Translations under genes and position numbers: made by a program | Assembly: GCF_003323745.1 (NCBI RefSeq) | Contig: NZ_QOIL01000002.1 | Location: forward strand, 91,743 to 155,742 | Direction of reading: 5' to 3' | Length of the DNA: 64,000 nucleotides | DNA from: Sphaerisporangium album | Lineage (GTDB): Bacteria; Actinomycetota; Actinomycetes; Streptosporangiales; Streptosporangiaceae | Notes under the pieces: model-generated | Seen by the model: only the letters and a program-made list of their open reading frames with translations | Database searches by the model: none | What the model was told of the DNA's origin: nothing | Shown here: piece by piece, positions 17,565-24,319 of the stretch | How positions within the stretch are numbered: the stretch's first letter is position 1 | Layout of the letters: every line of letters begins with the position of its first letter

Positions 17565-18895
17565 GCGACGCCACGACCGGCGGCACGAGCGCTGGCACGA
17601 CGGGAGGCATGATGAACGCGACGGGTCGTCCAGGGGCGGCGGGGCCGCCCGGCGTCGATCTGGCGTCCCGATGGCTCGGCGGCGGGGTGGTCGCCGCCAG
17701 CGACGAGTCCTTCGGCTTCAAGGAGAACCTGCTGGTCCCGGAGGCCGCCGACTTCACGCCCGGCCGCTACGACCACCGCGGGGAGATCGTCGACGGATGG
17801 GAGACCCGGCGGCGGCGCGGGGATCCCGGCCACGACTGGGCGATCGTCCGGCTGGGCGTCCCGGGCGTGATCACCGGCGTGGACGTCGACACCAGCTTCT
17901 TCACCGGCAACTACCCGCCGTACTGCCGGGTCGAGGCGTGCGGCCTGGAGGGATACCCCGGACCGGACGAGCTGGCCGCCGCCGCGTGGGCCGAGATCGT
18001 GCCCACGAGCCCGCTGAAGGGGGACGGCCACAACCTGTTCGCGGTGTCCGATCCGCACCGGTTCACCCACGTCCGGCTGTCCATCGACCCGGACGGGGGA
18101 GTGGCCCGGCTGCGGATCCACGGCGAACCGGTCCCCGACCCCCGGCACTGGGACGGTGTCACGGTCGACCTGGCGTCCCAGGAGGAGGGCGGCCGGGTCG
18201 TGGACAGCAGCGGCGGCTTCTACACCTCCGCCGAGCTGCTCAACCGCCCCGACCGGGCCCGCACGATGGGGGAGGGCTGGGAGACCGCCCGCCGCAGGGA
18301 CGACGGCCACGACTTCGCCGTGATCAGGCTGGCCGCCGCGGGCCGCGTGCGCCGGATCGAGATCGACACCAGCCACTTCAAGTACAACGCCAGCGCCGAG
18401 GTCGCACTGTACGGCCACCCGGGGCAGGACGGCGCGTCCGGCCACCCGGGGCAGGACGGCGCGTCCGGCCACCCGGGGCAGGACGGCGCGTCCGGCCGCC
18501 TCGGGCAGGACGGCGCGCCGCCCGCCACGGGCCCCGGCTGGGTCCCGCTGCTGCCGCGCACCCGGATCCGGCCGGACACCAGGCACGTCTTCACGCTTCG
18601 CGAGCCGGGCGAGGCGGTGACGGCCGTCCGCCTGGACGCGTTCCCCGACGGCGGAATCTCGCGCGTCCGGCTGGTGGGGACGGTGGAGCCGCGCGCCCGG
18701 CTGCGGGCGGGCCTGCGCTGGTTCGGCGCGCTCCCGGCCGGCCAGGCGGCGGCCTGCCTGGCGGACGCCGGGCTGTCGTCGGCCGACATCGCCCGCACCG
18801 TGGCGGCCAGGCCGCTCACCGAGGACTTCCCGGCGTCCCTCCCCGAGGGCGGCGCCTGGGATGTGCTGAGGGCCTGGATCGCGGGCGCTCCCTGA
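17561..18895 (+). CDS. alc: Allantoicase
   Basis: 444 aa. Allantoicase hydrolyses allantoate to ureidoglycolate and urea. Two tandem allantoicase domains are seen. Domain 1 has FGFKENLL, DGWETRRRR, HDWAIVRLG and VDVDTSFFTGNYPP. Domain 2 has SSGGFYTSAELL, GEGWETARRR, HDFAVIRL and IEIDTSHFKYNA. Domain 2 is interrupted by four copies of a nine-residue GHPGQDGAS-type unit (18413-18520). The last about 50 residues (starting LRWFGALPAGQAA) resemble the N-terminal start of OHCU decarboxylases, seen here only as a short appendage. The ATG start overlaps the racemase-like gene. A strong hairpin follows the stop, so this is the operon end. Confidence 0.92.
   Translation: MSDATTGGTSAGTTGGMMNATGRPGAAGPPGVDLASRWLGGGVVAASDESFGFKENLLVPEAADFTPGRYDHRGEIVDGWETRRRRGDPGHDWAIVRLGVPGVITGVDVDTSFFTGNYPPYCRVEACGLEGYPGPDELAAAAWAEIVPTSPLKGDGHNLFAVSDPHRFTHVRLSIDPDGGVARLRIHGEPVPDPRHWDGVTVDLASQEEGGRVVDSSGGFYTSAELLNRPDRARTMGEGWETARRRDDGHDFAVIRLAAAGRVRRIEIDTSHFKYNASAEVALYGHPGQDGASGHPGQDGASGHPGQDGASGRLGQDGAPPATGPGWVPLLPRTRIRPDTRHVFTLREPGEAVTAVRLDAFPDGGISRVRLVGTVEPRARLRAGLRWFGALPAGQAAACLADAGLSSADIARTVAARPLTEDFPASLPEGGAWDVLRAWIAGAP
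18413..18520 (+). repeat. 27-bp tandem repeat, four copies, inside allantoicase
   Basis: Three identical units (18413-18439, 18440-18466, 18467-18493) start GGCCACCCGGGGCAGGACGG; a diverged fourth is at 18494-18520. Each unit keeps frame and encodes GHPGQDGAS or a variant. The unit identity suggests recent slippage expansion in a surface loop. Confidence 0.95.
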
Positions 18896-18900
18896 GCCCA

Positions 18901-18935
18901 CCGCCGGGCCGGCGATCGTGCGCCCGGCCCGGCGG
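18901..18935 (+). terminator. Terminator hairpin of the ureide operon
   Basis: CCGCCGGGCCGG (18901-18912) pairs perfectly with CCGGCCCGGCGG (18924-18935) over an 11-nt loop, 5 bp after the allantoicase stop. 12-bp stem, no T tract. Confidence 0.8.
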
Positions 18936-18944
18936 TCGGTCAGA

Positions 18945-18978
18945 GAGGCGGGGGAATCAGTGAGGCGGGGGAATCAGT
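18945..18978. repeat. 17-bp direct tandem duplication
   Basis: GAGGCGGGGGAATCAGT occurs twice in direct succession (18945-18961 and 18962-18978). The second copy overlaps the end of the degraded minus-strand gene, so the stop region of that gene was duplicated. Confidence 0.9.
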
Positions 18979-19207
18979 ACTGAACCTTCACGGAGGCACC
19001 GGCGAAGGCCTGGCTCCCGTAGAGGCTGATGTAGTTGTACCCGGCCGGCGGGTTCGCGACGGTCAGCGTCTCGGCGTTGCCCGTGCCGGTGGATCGCTGC
19101 GTGGAGGACGTGGTGGTCGCCCACGTCGTGGGGCTGTAGTAGAGGTCGGCGTTCCCGGTGCCTCCCGAGGCGGTGATCGTCAGCGTCCGGGTGCCCGCGG
19201 GGACGTT
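18974..19207 (-). pseudogene. 3' fragment of a secreted gene: PPC domain end
   Basis: Minus-strand frame encoding the end of a bacterial pre-peptidase C-terminal (PPC) domain: LNVPAGTRTLTITASGGTG, ADLYYSPTTW, then VANPPAGYNYISLYG and the final VKVQY. The frame has no start of its own; the ATG at 19216 belongs to the inserted element. The rest of the same domain (NYAYLYV) lies on the other side of the IS605-type element. Joining 19207 to 20959 restores an in-frame reading ...YLYV-NVPAGT.... PPC domains occur at the C terminus of secreted proteases such as M9 collagenases. With its other half at 20959-21314 this is one broken gene. Confidence 0.8.
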
Positions 19208-19237
19208 CAGCCTCATCTAGCGAGGAACCCCGGGCGT

Positions 19238-19722
19238 TTACGCCCGGGAGGAATCGCTTCCCTGACTTGGGTTTCTGTCCGGACGTTGGCCCGGACGCTT
19301 CTGGTTCTCGATGTACTCCTTGATGATCGTCAGGGGGGCTCGGCCACAGGAGGCGACGAAGTAGGAGGGTGACCGGAAGTGGCCACCCCACAGGTATTTG
19401 CGGATGTGGGCCGGGTACTCCTTGCGTGGCAGCCGGGCCGAGACGCCCTTAAGGGAGTTGACGAGGGTGGACAGCGCGACCTTGGGCGGGTGATGGACCA
19501 GGAGGTGGACGTGATCGTGTTCACCGTTGAACTCGGCCAGCGTGGCCTCGAAGCTGTCGCAAATCTCGATCATGATGGCTTCGCAGCGGCGCAGGATCTC
19601 GTCGGTGAACACCTTGCGCCGGTGCTGGGGGCGTGAAGACCAGATGGGCGTGCAGACTGCAGACCACACTGCGGCCTCGGCGGATATCGGGGTCCGGTTC
19701 CCTGTTCCGATCGAGGTGACAT
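19238..19722 (-). pseudogene. tnpA: IS200/IS605-family Y1 transposase TnpA, frameshifted
   Basis: The protein is spread over three minus-strand frames. A likely start, MSPRSEQGTG, is at 19722. DIRRGRSVVCSLHAHLVFTP lies in a second frame. The remainder, from QHRRKVFTDEILRRCE to the end, is in a third. The last shift sits in a run of five C (about 19635), where one extra base would explain it. Functional motifs are otherwise kept: HUH-type HDHVHLLVH and the catalytic-Tyr region IIKEYIENQ. Y1 transposases move single-stranded circles. With two shifts the element is probably unable to move by itself; a sequencing error in the C run could explain only one of them. Confidence 0.85.
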
Positions 19723-19737
19723 GGGCCAGACGTTAGT

Positions 19738-20889
19738 GTGTTCGATGTGAGGCTGGTGGTGCAGGTGAAACTCCTGCCGACGCCCGAGCAGGCGGCGGCG
19801 CTGGAGGCGACCCTGCATGCGGCCAACCGGGCCGCTGATCTGGTATCGCGGATCGCGTTCACCCAGCGCTGCTTCCGTAACTACGATCTGCGCAAGCACA
19901 CCTACGATCGGATCAAGGCCGAGTTCGGGCTGGCCGCACAGGCCGCCCAGCATGTGATCAAGAAGGTTGCCGACGCCTACCGCACCCTGCACGCAGGCCT
20001 GGCCGCCGGGAACCTGGGCAAGCCGGGGTCGGCGCGGCGGGTCAAAGCCGGGAGCAAACCGATCACCTTCCGCGTCGGCGCGGCCCAGCCCTACGATGAC
20101 CGGTGCCTGTCCTGGCAGCTGCAGGAGCGTACGGTGTCGATCTGGACCGTGGCCGGGCGGCTGCGCCAGATCGCCTTCACCGGCTCGGCCGGTCAGGTGG
20201 CGATGCTGGCCGCTCACCGGCGTGGTGAGTCGGACCTGGTCTGCCGCGACGGCTGCTGGTACCTGATCGCGACCTGCGTGCTGCCCGATGTCCCGGTCAC
20301 CGCCCCGGATGGCTTCCTGGGGGTGGACCTGGGCATCGCCGACATCGCCACCACCAGCGACGCGGTTCGCCACAGCGGTAAGGGCCTGAACGCGGTCCGC
20401 CACCGGCATCGCCGGTTGCGTCGCCGGTTGCAGGCCAGGCAGACCAAATCCGCCAAGCGGCTGCTCAAACGCCGGGCCCGCAAGGAGGCCCGGTTCGCCG
20501 CGAATGTCAATCACGTGATCGCCAAGCAGATCGTGACCGAGGCAGAACGCACCTGTCGTGGCATCGCCCTGGAAGACCTCCAGGGCATCCGCGAGAGGGT
20601 ACGGCTTCGCAAGCCCCAGCGGGTCACGCTGCACGCGTGGAGCTTCCACCAGCTGGGAGGCTTCATCGCCTACAAGGCGGCCCGCCGGGGAGTCGCGGTG
20701 ATCCATGTGGATCCGGCCTATACCTCCCAGCAGTGCTCGGCCTGCGGGCACGTGGACAAGAAGAACCGGCCGGACCGGGAAACGTTCTGCTGTACGTCGT
20801 GCGGCTTCGCTGAGCACGCCGACGTCAACGCAGCCCGCAACATCGCCTCACGCGGTGCGGCGGGCTGGGCAGTGAGTCACGCTGCCTGA
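19738..20889 (+). CDS. tnpB: TnpB, RNA-guided RuvC-type nuclease of the IS605 element
   Basis: 383 aa, a full-length TnpB/OrfB. The N-terminal helix-turn-helix/wedge part starts VRLVVQVKLLPTPEQAAAL. The RuvC catalytic triad appears complete: Asp197 in GVDLGIAD, Glu279 in IALEDLQGIRE and Asp362 in ADVNAARNI. A zinc ribbon lies between them (CSACG ... CTSCG). TnpB proteins use an omega-RNA made from the element's right end to cut DNA next to a short motif and so favour retention of the element. The GTG at 19738 is the first start in frame. Its partner tnpA is broken, while this frame is intact. Confidence 0.93.
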   Translation: MFDVRLVVQVKLLPTPEQAAALEATLHAANRAADLVSRIAFTQRCFRNYDLRKHTYDRIKAEFGLAAQAAQHVIKKVADAYRTLHAGLAAGNLGKPGSARRVKAGSKPITFRVGAAQPYDDRCLSWQLQERTVSIWTVAGRLRQIAFTGSAGQVAMLAAHRRGESDLVCRDGCWYLIATCVLPDVPVTAPDGFLGVDLGIADIATTSDAVRHSGKGLNAVRHRHRRLRRRLQARQTKSAKRLLKRRARKEARFAANVNHVIAKQIVTEAERTCRGIALEDLQGIRERVRLRKPQRVTLHAWSFHQLGGFIAYKAARRGVAVIHVDPAYTSQQCSACGHVDKKNRPDRETFCCTSCGFAEHADVNAARNIASRGAAGWAVSHAA

Positions 20890-20974
20890 CGCGGACCAGA
20901 CCGTCGAGGCCATCGACGGCGAGGAGTTGCAAGCTCGGTCGTTTACGGCCGAGAAGCTGACGTACAGGTAGGCG
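20780..20974 (+). ncRNA. Predicted omega-RNA (reRNA) of TnpB with guide in the flank
   Basis: By analogy with characterised IS605-family elements, the scaffold overlaps the tnpB 3' end and runs to the element's right end at about 20958, including the hairpin 20934-20953; the guide is the first about 16 nt of flank (20959-20974). The 5' limit is a guess. No RNA-level evidence is available. Confidence 0.4.
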
Positions 20975-21314
20975 TAGTTTCCGGCGCCGGCGGACAGTCC
21001 GCTCCTGCGGCAGTTGTTCCGGCGCTCGCGCGGGCCATGGACGGCCTCGGGTGCTCGGGCGCGGCGGCAGTGGCCCGTCCGGGGTCGCGGCGCAGGGCGT
21101 CCTTGGCGGCGGGTACCGGCGGGCGGTCCGCGACCGGCAGGGGAGCCCGCTGGACGTGCCCGGCGCCCACGCCGGTTTGAGTGGTCGCGGGCGGGGGCTT
21201 GCGGGCCGCCGACGCCGATGAGGCGGTCACCGGCTGGAGGAGCAGGCCGAGGGCGAGCGCGAGCGGGACGGCGAGCCGCCGTATCGGCACGCGCAGGGCA
21301 GGGGTGATCGTCAC
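20959..21314 (-). pseudogene. 5' fragment of a secreted (M9 collagenase-like) gene with internal deletion
   Basis: Minus strand. GTG start at 21314 with CGGAGG 8 nt upstream. It encodes a clear signal peptide (Arg-containing n-region, LAVPLALALGLLLQPVTAS, cleavage around SSASA-A) and a propeptide-like stretch with PLPVADRPPVPAAKDALRRD. Near 21040 the conserved reading switches frame: NNCRRSGLSAGAGNYAYLYV, the beginning of a PPC domain, is in another frame and runs up to the IS605 element. The catalytic part expected between propeptide and PPC domain is absent. So the gene suffered an internal deletion and then an insertion. M9 assignment is from my recollection of propeptide/PPC style and is tentative. 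Confidence 0.6.
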
Positions 21315-21554
21315 GTACGACCTCCGGGGGATGCGGCGCGGGGGGCGCGCCGGAGACGGGGGGTGGGTCCGCGCCGCCTGGGTGGGTGGGCGCGGGCCGG
21401 GCGGTTCCGGGGAGATCAGTCCCGGGGACCGGAAGTGGTGCGGTGCCCGGAGTCTGGCCGCCGCTTCCGGCGAACGGTCATAAAGCCACCCATAGATTGC
21501 GGCTATGGCCCGCCGCGCCCCGGTCAGAGCAGGGGAAGTGACTGGTGAGGGCTG

Positions 21555-21617
21555 GGGAAGCCCCTGGTGCGCACCGGAAAGCCCCTGATGAGGACCGGGT
21601 GACCCCCTGGCGGGGAA
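21555..21617. repeat. 21-bp degenerate tandem repeat upstream of lysR
   Basis: Three units at 21555-21575, 21576-21596 and 21597-21617 share the pattern GG(G/A)(A/T)(A/G)(G/A)CCCCYTG followed by a variable part. The period of 21 bp equals two helical turns, so a regulator-binding array is conceivable. The rest of 21315-21670 contains no supported gene; an inverted repeat CCATAG-N7-CTATGG lies at 21490-21508. Confidence 0.45.
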
Positions 21618-21672
21618 CGTGGTGAGGGAGGTTCGGCCGACCCCGGCAAGATCCCCTCAAAGGTCATCAACT

Positions 21673-21689
21673 ACCACATAATCAGTGGT
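21673..21689. promoter_or_regulatory. Operator/-10 overlap at the lysR start
   Basis: Inverted repeat ACCAC-N7-GTGGT (21673-21689). Its centre contains CATAAT (21677-21682), 8 nt before the GTG at 21691. A protein bound here would cover the -10 box, suggesting autorepression. Confidence 0.55.
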
Positions 21690-21690
21690 C

Positions 21691-22647
21691 GTGGACCTTG
21701 AGATCAGGCACCTCCGCATGATCTGCGCCCTTGCCGAGACGGGCAGCGTGACGCGGGCCGCCGCCCGGCTCGGGCTGTCCCAGCCGGCCGTCACCAGCCG
21801 TCTGCGTCACCTCGAAACCCTCGTCGGCGCGACGCTGTTCGTCCGCAGCCGCTCCGGCGTCGAGCCCACCGCTCTCGGCGCACAGGTGGTCGCCCGCGCC
21901 CGCATCGTCCTCGCCGAGGTGGACGCCCTGCTCGGCGACCTTCGCGTGCCCACCGGCTTCGACGGGGTGCTGCGCCTGGGGTCGGTCCACGTGGCGTGCG
22001 TCGCGAGCATCGTGGGCCGGGTCGCCGAGGCGCTGCCGGGGCGCGAGCTCTCCCTGCGCATCGAGCCGTCCACGGCGCTGCTGGCCGAGGCGCTGTCGCG
22101 GGGGCGCCTGGACGCTGCGCTGCTCGGCGTGATCGAAGGGTTCGACGTCACGCTGGTCGCCCCGGTGGTCAGCCGCACGCTCGTGCCCCGGTACCCCATC
22201 TTCGTCGCCCTGTCGGCCGCGCACCGGCTGGCGGGCCAGGAGGAGATCAGGCTGTCGGACCTGCGGGAGGAGGCGTGGATCAGCCCGCCCGGCGCCGACG
22301 ACGGGTCGCTCGCCGCGCTGCGGGCGTCCTGCCGCGCCGCCGGGTTCGAGCCCCGGGTGCTGTACGACGCCCCGAGCGGGGGCGCACGCCCGCTGGTGGT
22401 CGAGGGCCACGGCGTGCGCCTGGTGGACCCCTCCTGGCCCGCGCCCCGGGGCACGGTGGTCCGTCCGCTCGCGGGGGAGCCGCAGGTGGCCCGCCTGGTC
22501 ATGGCGTGGCGGCGCGACCGCCTGAGCGCCGAGACCGCCTCCGCGCTCTACCGGGGGCTGGCGGACGCCTACCGCGACCACGTGGACGGCAACCCGGCCT
22601 TCAGCCGGTGGTGGCGCGGCCACCCCGAGGTGCACCCGCTCACCTGA
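21691..22647 (+). CDS. LysR family transcriptional regulator
   Basis: 318 aa. The N-terminal winged HTH is typical: LEIRHLRMICALAETGSVTR, AAARLGLSQPAVTSRLRHLE, then VRSRSGVEPTALG. A periplasmic-binding-like effector domain follows (about 92-300) and the C-terminal about 20 residues are divergent. GTG 21691 was preferred over GTG 21685 because a -10 box lies 8 nt upstream and the GTG at 21685 is part of the operator palindrome. It is divergent from the broken secreted-protease gene, so that gene may once have been its target. The present effector and targets are unknown. It stands alone before ribF. Confidence 0.88.
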   Translation: MDLEIRHLRMICALAETGSVTRAAARLGLSQPAVTSRLRHLETLVGATLFVRSRSGVEPTALGAQVVARARIVLAEVDALLGDLRVPTGFDGVLRLGSVHVACVASIVGRVAEALPGRELSLRIEPSTALLAEALSRGRLDAALLGVIEGFDVTLVAPVVSRTLVPRYPIFVALSAAHRLAGQEEIRLSDLREEAWISPPGADDGSLAALRASCRAAGFEPRVLYDAPSGGARPLVVEGHGVRLVDPSWPAPRGTVVRPLAGEPQVARLVMAWRRDRLSAETASALYRGLADAYRDHVDGNPAFSRWWRGHPEVHPLT

Positions 22648-22725
22648 GGCGCGCCGCGCGTGTGCGAAGGCCCTGTAGTACCGGCGGTGTACGGCTCCGG
22701 GCTCAAGCCGCCGGCCCGAGTGGGC

Positions 22726-22731
22726 TACTCT
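22726..22731 (+). promoter_or_regulatory. -10 box upstream of ribF
   Basis: TACTCT, 7 nt before an in-frame GTG at 22739. This would give a leaderless RibF extended by 24 residues; otherwise it is the promoter of a 70-nt leader to GTG 22811. Confidence 0.4.
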
Positions 22732-22810
22732 CGACCCCGTGTGGAGAAAACCATCTCGCACGGCGGGCGTGGTGAACGGGTACGAAGATCAGCACAGGAA
22801 CGGGGTAGAG

Positions 22811-23761
22811 GTGCAGGGCTGGCACGGACTCGAAGACGTGCCCGGAGACTGGGGCAGGTCCGTCATCACGATCGGGGTGTTCGACGGCGTGCACCGGGGG
22901 CATCAGCGCATGGTCACCCGGGCTGTGGACCTGGCGGCCGATCTCGGCCTTCCCTCCGTGGTGATCACGTTCGACCCCCATCCGGACGAGGTGGTGAGGC
23001 CGGGCGCGCACCCGACCCGCCTCACGACGCCTCGGCACCGCGCCGAGTTGCTGGCCGCGCTCGGCGTGGACGCGGTCTGCGTGCTGCCGTTCACGCTGGA
23101 GTTCTCCCGGATGACCCCCGACGAGTTCGTCCAGGCGGTGCTCGTCGACCGCCTGCACGCGGCGGGGGTGGTCGTGGGCGAGAACTTCCGGTTCGGCCAC
23201 AAGGCCGCGGGCGACGTCGAGACGCTGCGCGAGCTCGGCGAGAAGTACGACTTCGTCGCCGAGGGGGTCCCCCTGGTGACCGACGGCGAGGCGATCTCCT
23301 CCAGCTCCATCAGAGAGAGCCTGGCCTCCGGGGACGTCGCGGCGGCGGCCGAGGCGCTCGGCCGTCCCCACCGGGTGGAGGGCGTGGTCGTCCGGGGGCA
23401 CCAGCGGGGCCGGGCGCTGCTCGGGTTCCCCACGGCCAACGTCGAGTCGCCTCCGTTCACGGCGATCCCGGCCGACGGCGTCTACGCGGGCTGGCTCCAG
23501 TGCGTCCAGTCGCCCTCGCCGTACGACGGGCACCGCTGGCCGGCGGCGATCTCGATCGGCACCAACCCGACGTTCGAGGGCGTCGAGCGCACGGTGGAGG
23601 CGTACGCCCTCGACCGCGACGATCTCGATCTCTACGGTGCCCACGTCGTGGTCGACTTCTCGGTGCGGCTTCGCGACACGCTGAAGTTTGACTCGATCGA
23701 GGCGCTCGTCGAGCAGATGCGCCGCGACGTCGACGAGGCCCGCCGCCTGACCGCCGGCTGA
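22811..23761 (+). CDS. ribF: Bifunctional riboflavin kinase/FAD synthetase RibF
   Basis: 316 aa. RibF phosphorylates riboflavin to FMN and adenylates FMN to FAD. The N-terminal FAD synthetase domain has TIGVFDGVHRGHQRMV (HxGH-type nucleotidyl-transfer site), VVITFDPHP and SSSSIRESLASGDV. The C-terminal flavokinase domain has RGRALLGFPTANV and ISIGTNPTFEG, with VEAYALD and DLYG. The GTG at 22811 (VQGWHGLEDVPGDWGRSV) matches actinobacterial RibF starts; an earlier in-frame GTG at 22739 sits behind a -10 box, so the true N terminus could be 24 residues longer. It precedes rpsO, an arrangement common in the group. Confidence 0.95.
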   Translation: MQGWHGLEDVPGDWGRSVITIGVFDGVHRGHQRMVTRAVDLAADLGLPSVVITFDPHPDEVVRPGAHPTRLTTPRHRAELLAALGVDAVCVLPFTLEFSRMTPDEFVQAVLVDRLHAAGVVVGENFRFGHKAAGDVETLRELGEKYDFVAEGVPLVTDGEAISSSSIRESLASGDVAAAAEALGRPHRVEGVVVRGHQRGRALLGFPTANVESPPFTAIPADGVYAGWLQCVQSPSPYDGHRWPAAISIGTNPTFEGVERTVEAYALDRDDLDLYGAHVVVDFSVRLRDTLKFDSIEALVEQMRRDVDEARRLTAG

Positions 23762-23887
23762 TCACCCCGGGGGCGCGGGGGCGCGGCCCGCGCATCGAGC
23801 GCGGTGGTGCCGCGGCGGTGGTAGCCTGACGTGTCGGCTCGGTTTCGGCGCGCTGCGCGCTGCCCACCGGCACTAACGGCGACTGTA

Positions 23888-23931
23888 GGCGCACACGGTC
23901 GTTCGTGGACATTCGTCCAGTCACGTGCGCC
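23888..23931 (+). promoter_or_regulatory. Structured leader of rpsO, candidate S15 autoregulatory element
   Basis: GGCGCAC (23888-23894) pairs with GTGCGCC (23925-23931), enclosing TGGA-CATTCG-TCCA (23906-23919), just before the rpsO ribosome site. S15 represses its own mRNA through leader structures in several bacteria. Function here is inferred. Confidence 0.4.
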
Positions 23932-23953
23932 CGTAGAAGATCTAAGGAGAGCC

Positions 23954-24223
23954 GTGTCGCTCGACACCGCCGCCAAGAAGACGATCATCGCCGAGTACGG
24001 CACCGGCGATGGGGACACCGGGTCCCCCGAGGTGCAGATCGCGCTGCTGAGCAAGCGCATCAGCGAGCTCACCGAGCACCTCAAGACCCACAAGCACGAC
24101 CACCACAGCCGCCGCGGGCTGCTGCTGCTGGTCGGCCGCCGGCGCCGCCTGCTCAAGTACCTCATGAGCAAGGACATCACGCGGTACCGCACCCTGATCG
24201 AGCGGCTTGGCCTGCGTCGATAG
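23954..24223 (+). CDS. rpsO: 30S ribosomal protein S15
   Basis: 89 aa, standard length. S15 binds the central domain of 16S rRNA early in 30S assembly. Landmarks are [40 protein letters not shown] and [15 protein letters not shown], then [12 protein letters not shown] at the end. The GTG start at 23954 has a strong AAGGAGA site (23944-23950). Position between ribF and pnp is the conserved order. A 9-bp hairpin follows the stop. Confidence 0.98.
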   Translation: MSLDTAAKKTIIAEYGTGDGDTGSPEVQIALLSKRISELTEHLKTHKHDHHSRRGLLLLVGRRRRLLKYLMSKDITRYRTLIERLGLRR

Positions 24224-24230
24224 TGTGGAA

Positions 24231-24253
24231 GGGAGCGGCATCGCGCCGCTCCC
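24231..24253 (+). terminator. rpsO terminator hairpin
   Basis: GGGAGCGGC (24231-24239), loop ATCGC, GCCGCTCCC (24245-24253), then TCTCTC. Perfect 9-bp stem, 7 bp after the stop. Confidence 0.8.
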
Positions 24254-24259
24254 TCTCTC

Positions 24260-24319
24260 ATATCAGGGCAAAGGCCACCTTGATATGGAGGAACGCGGTC
24301 GGCGCGTCGTAGCGCGACC
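24260..24319 (+). promoter_or_regulatory. Two inverted repeats between rpsO and pnp
   Basis: ATATCA (24260-24265) and TGATAT (24281-24286) form an imperfect hairpin of about 8 pairs. A second hairpin follows at 24297-24319 (GGTCG...CGACC). In streptomycetes the rpsO-pnp intergenic RNA is processed by RNase III; these stems are candidates. No ORF is supported in 24254-24640. Confidence 0.4.

Larger units (their letters stand above)
19208..20958 (+). mobile_element. IS605-type (IS200/IS605 family) insertion element
   Basis: About 1.75 kb with divergent genes: a Y1 transposase (tnpA, minus strand, degraded) and tnpB (plus strand). Both ends carry a subterminal hairpin of the same design: 19229-19248 (CCCGGGCG, loop TTTA, CGCCCGGG) and 20934-20953 (CTCGGTCG, loop TTTA, CGGCCGAG with one G-T pair). 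The ends were placed by reconstructing the interrupted PPC coding sequence, which becomes continuous if 19208-20958 is removed. No target duplication is seen, as expected for this family. The exact ends may be off by 1-3 bp. Confidence 0.85.

Noticed and set aside
18413..18520. CRISPR-like array
   Set aside because: Units are contiguous without spacers and are translated in frame; a coding tandem repeat.
19521..19862. Independent 113-codon minus-strand gene
   Set aside because: It contains one frame of the degraded TnpA preceded by the antisense of the tnpB start; not a separate gene.
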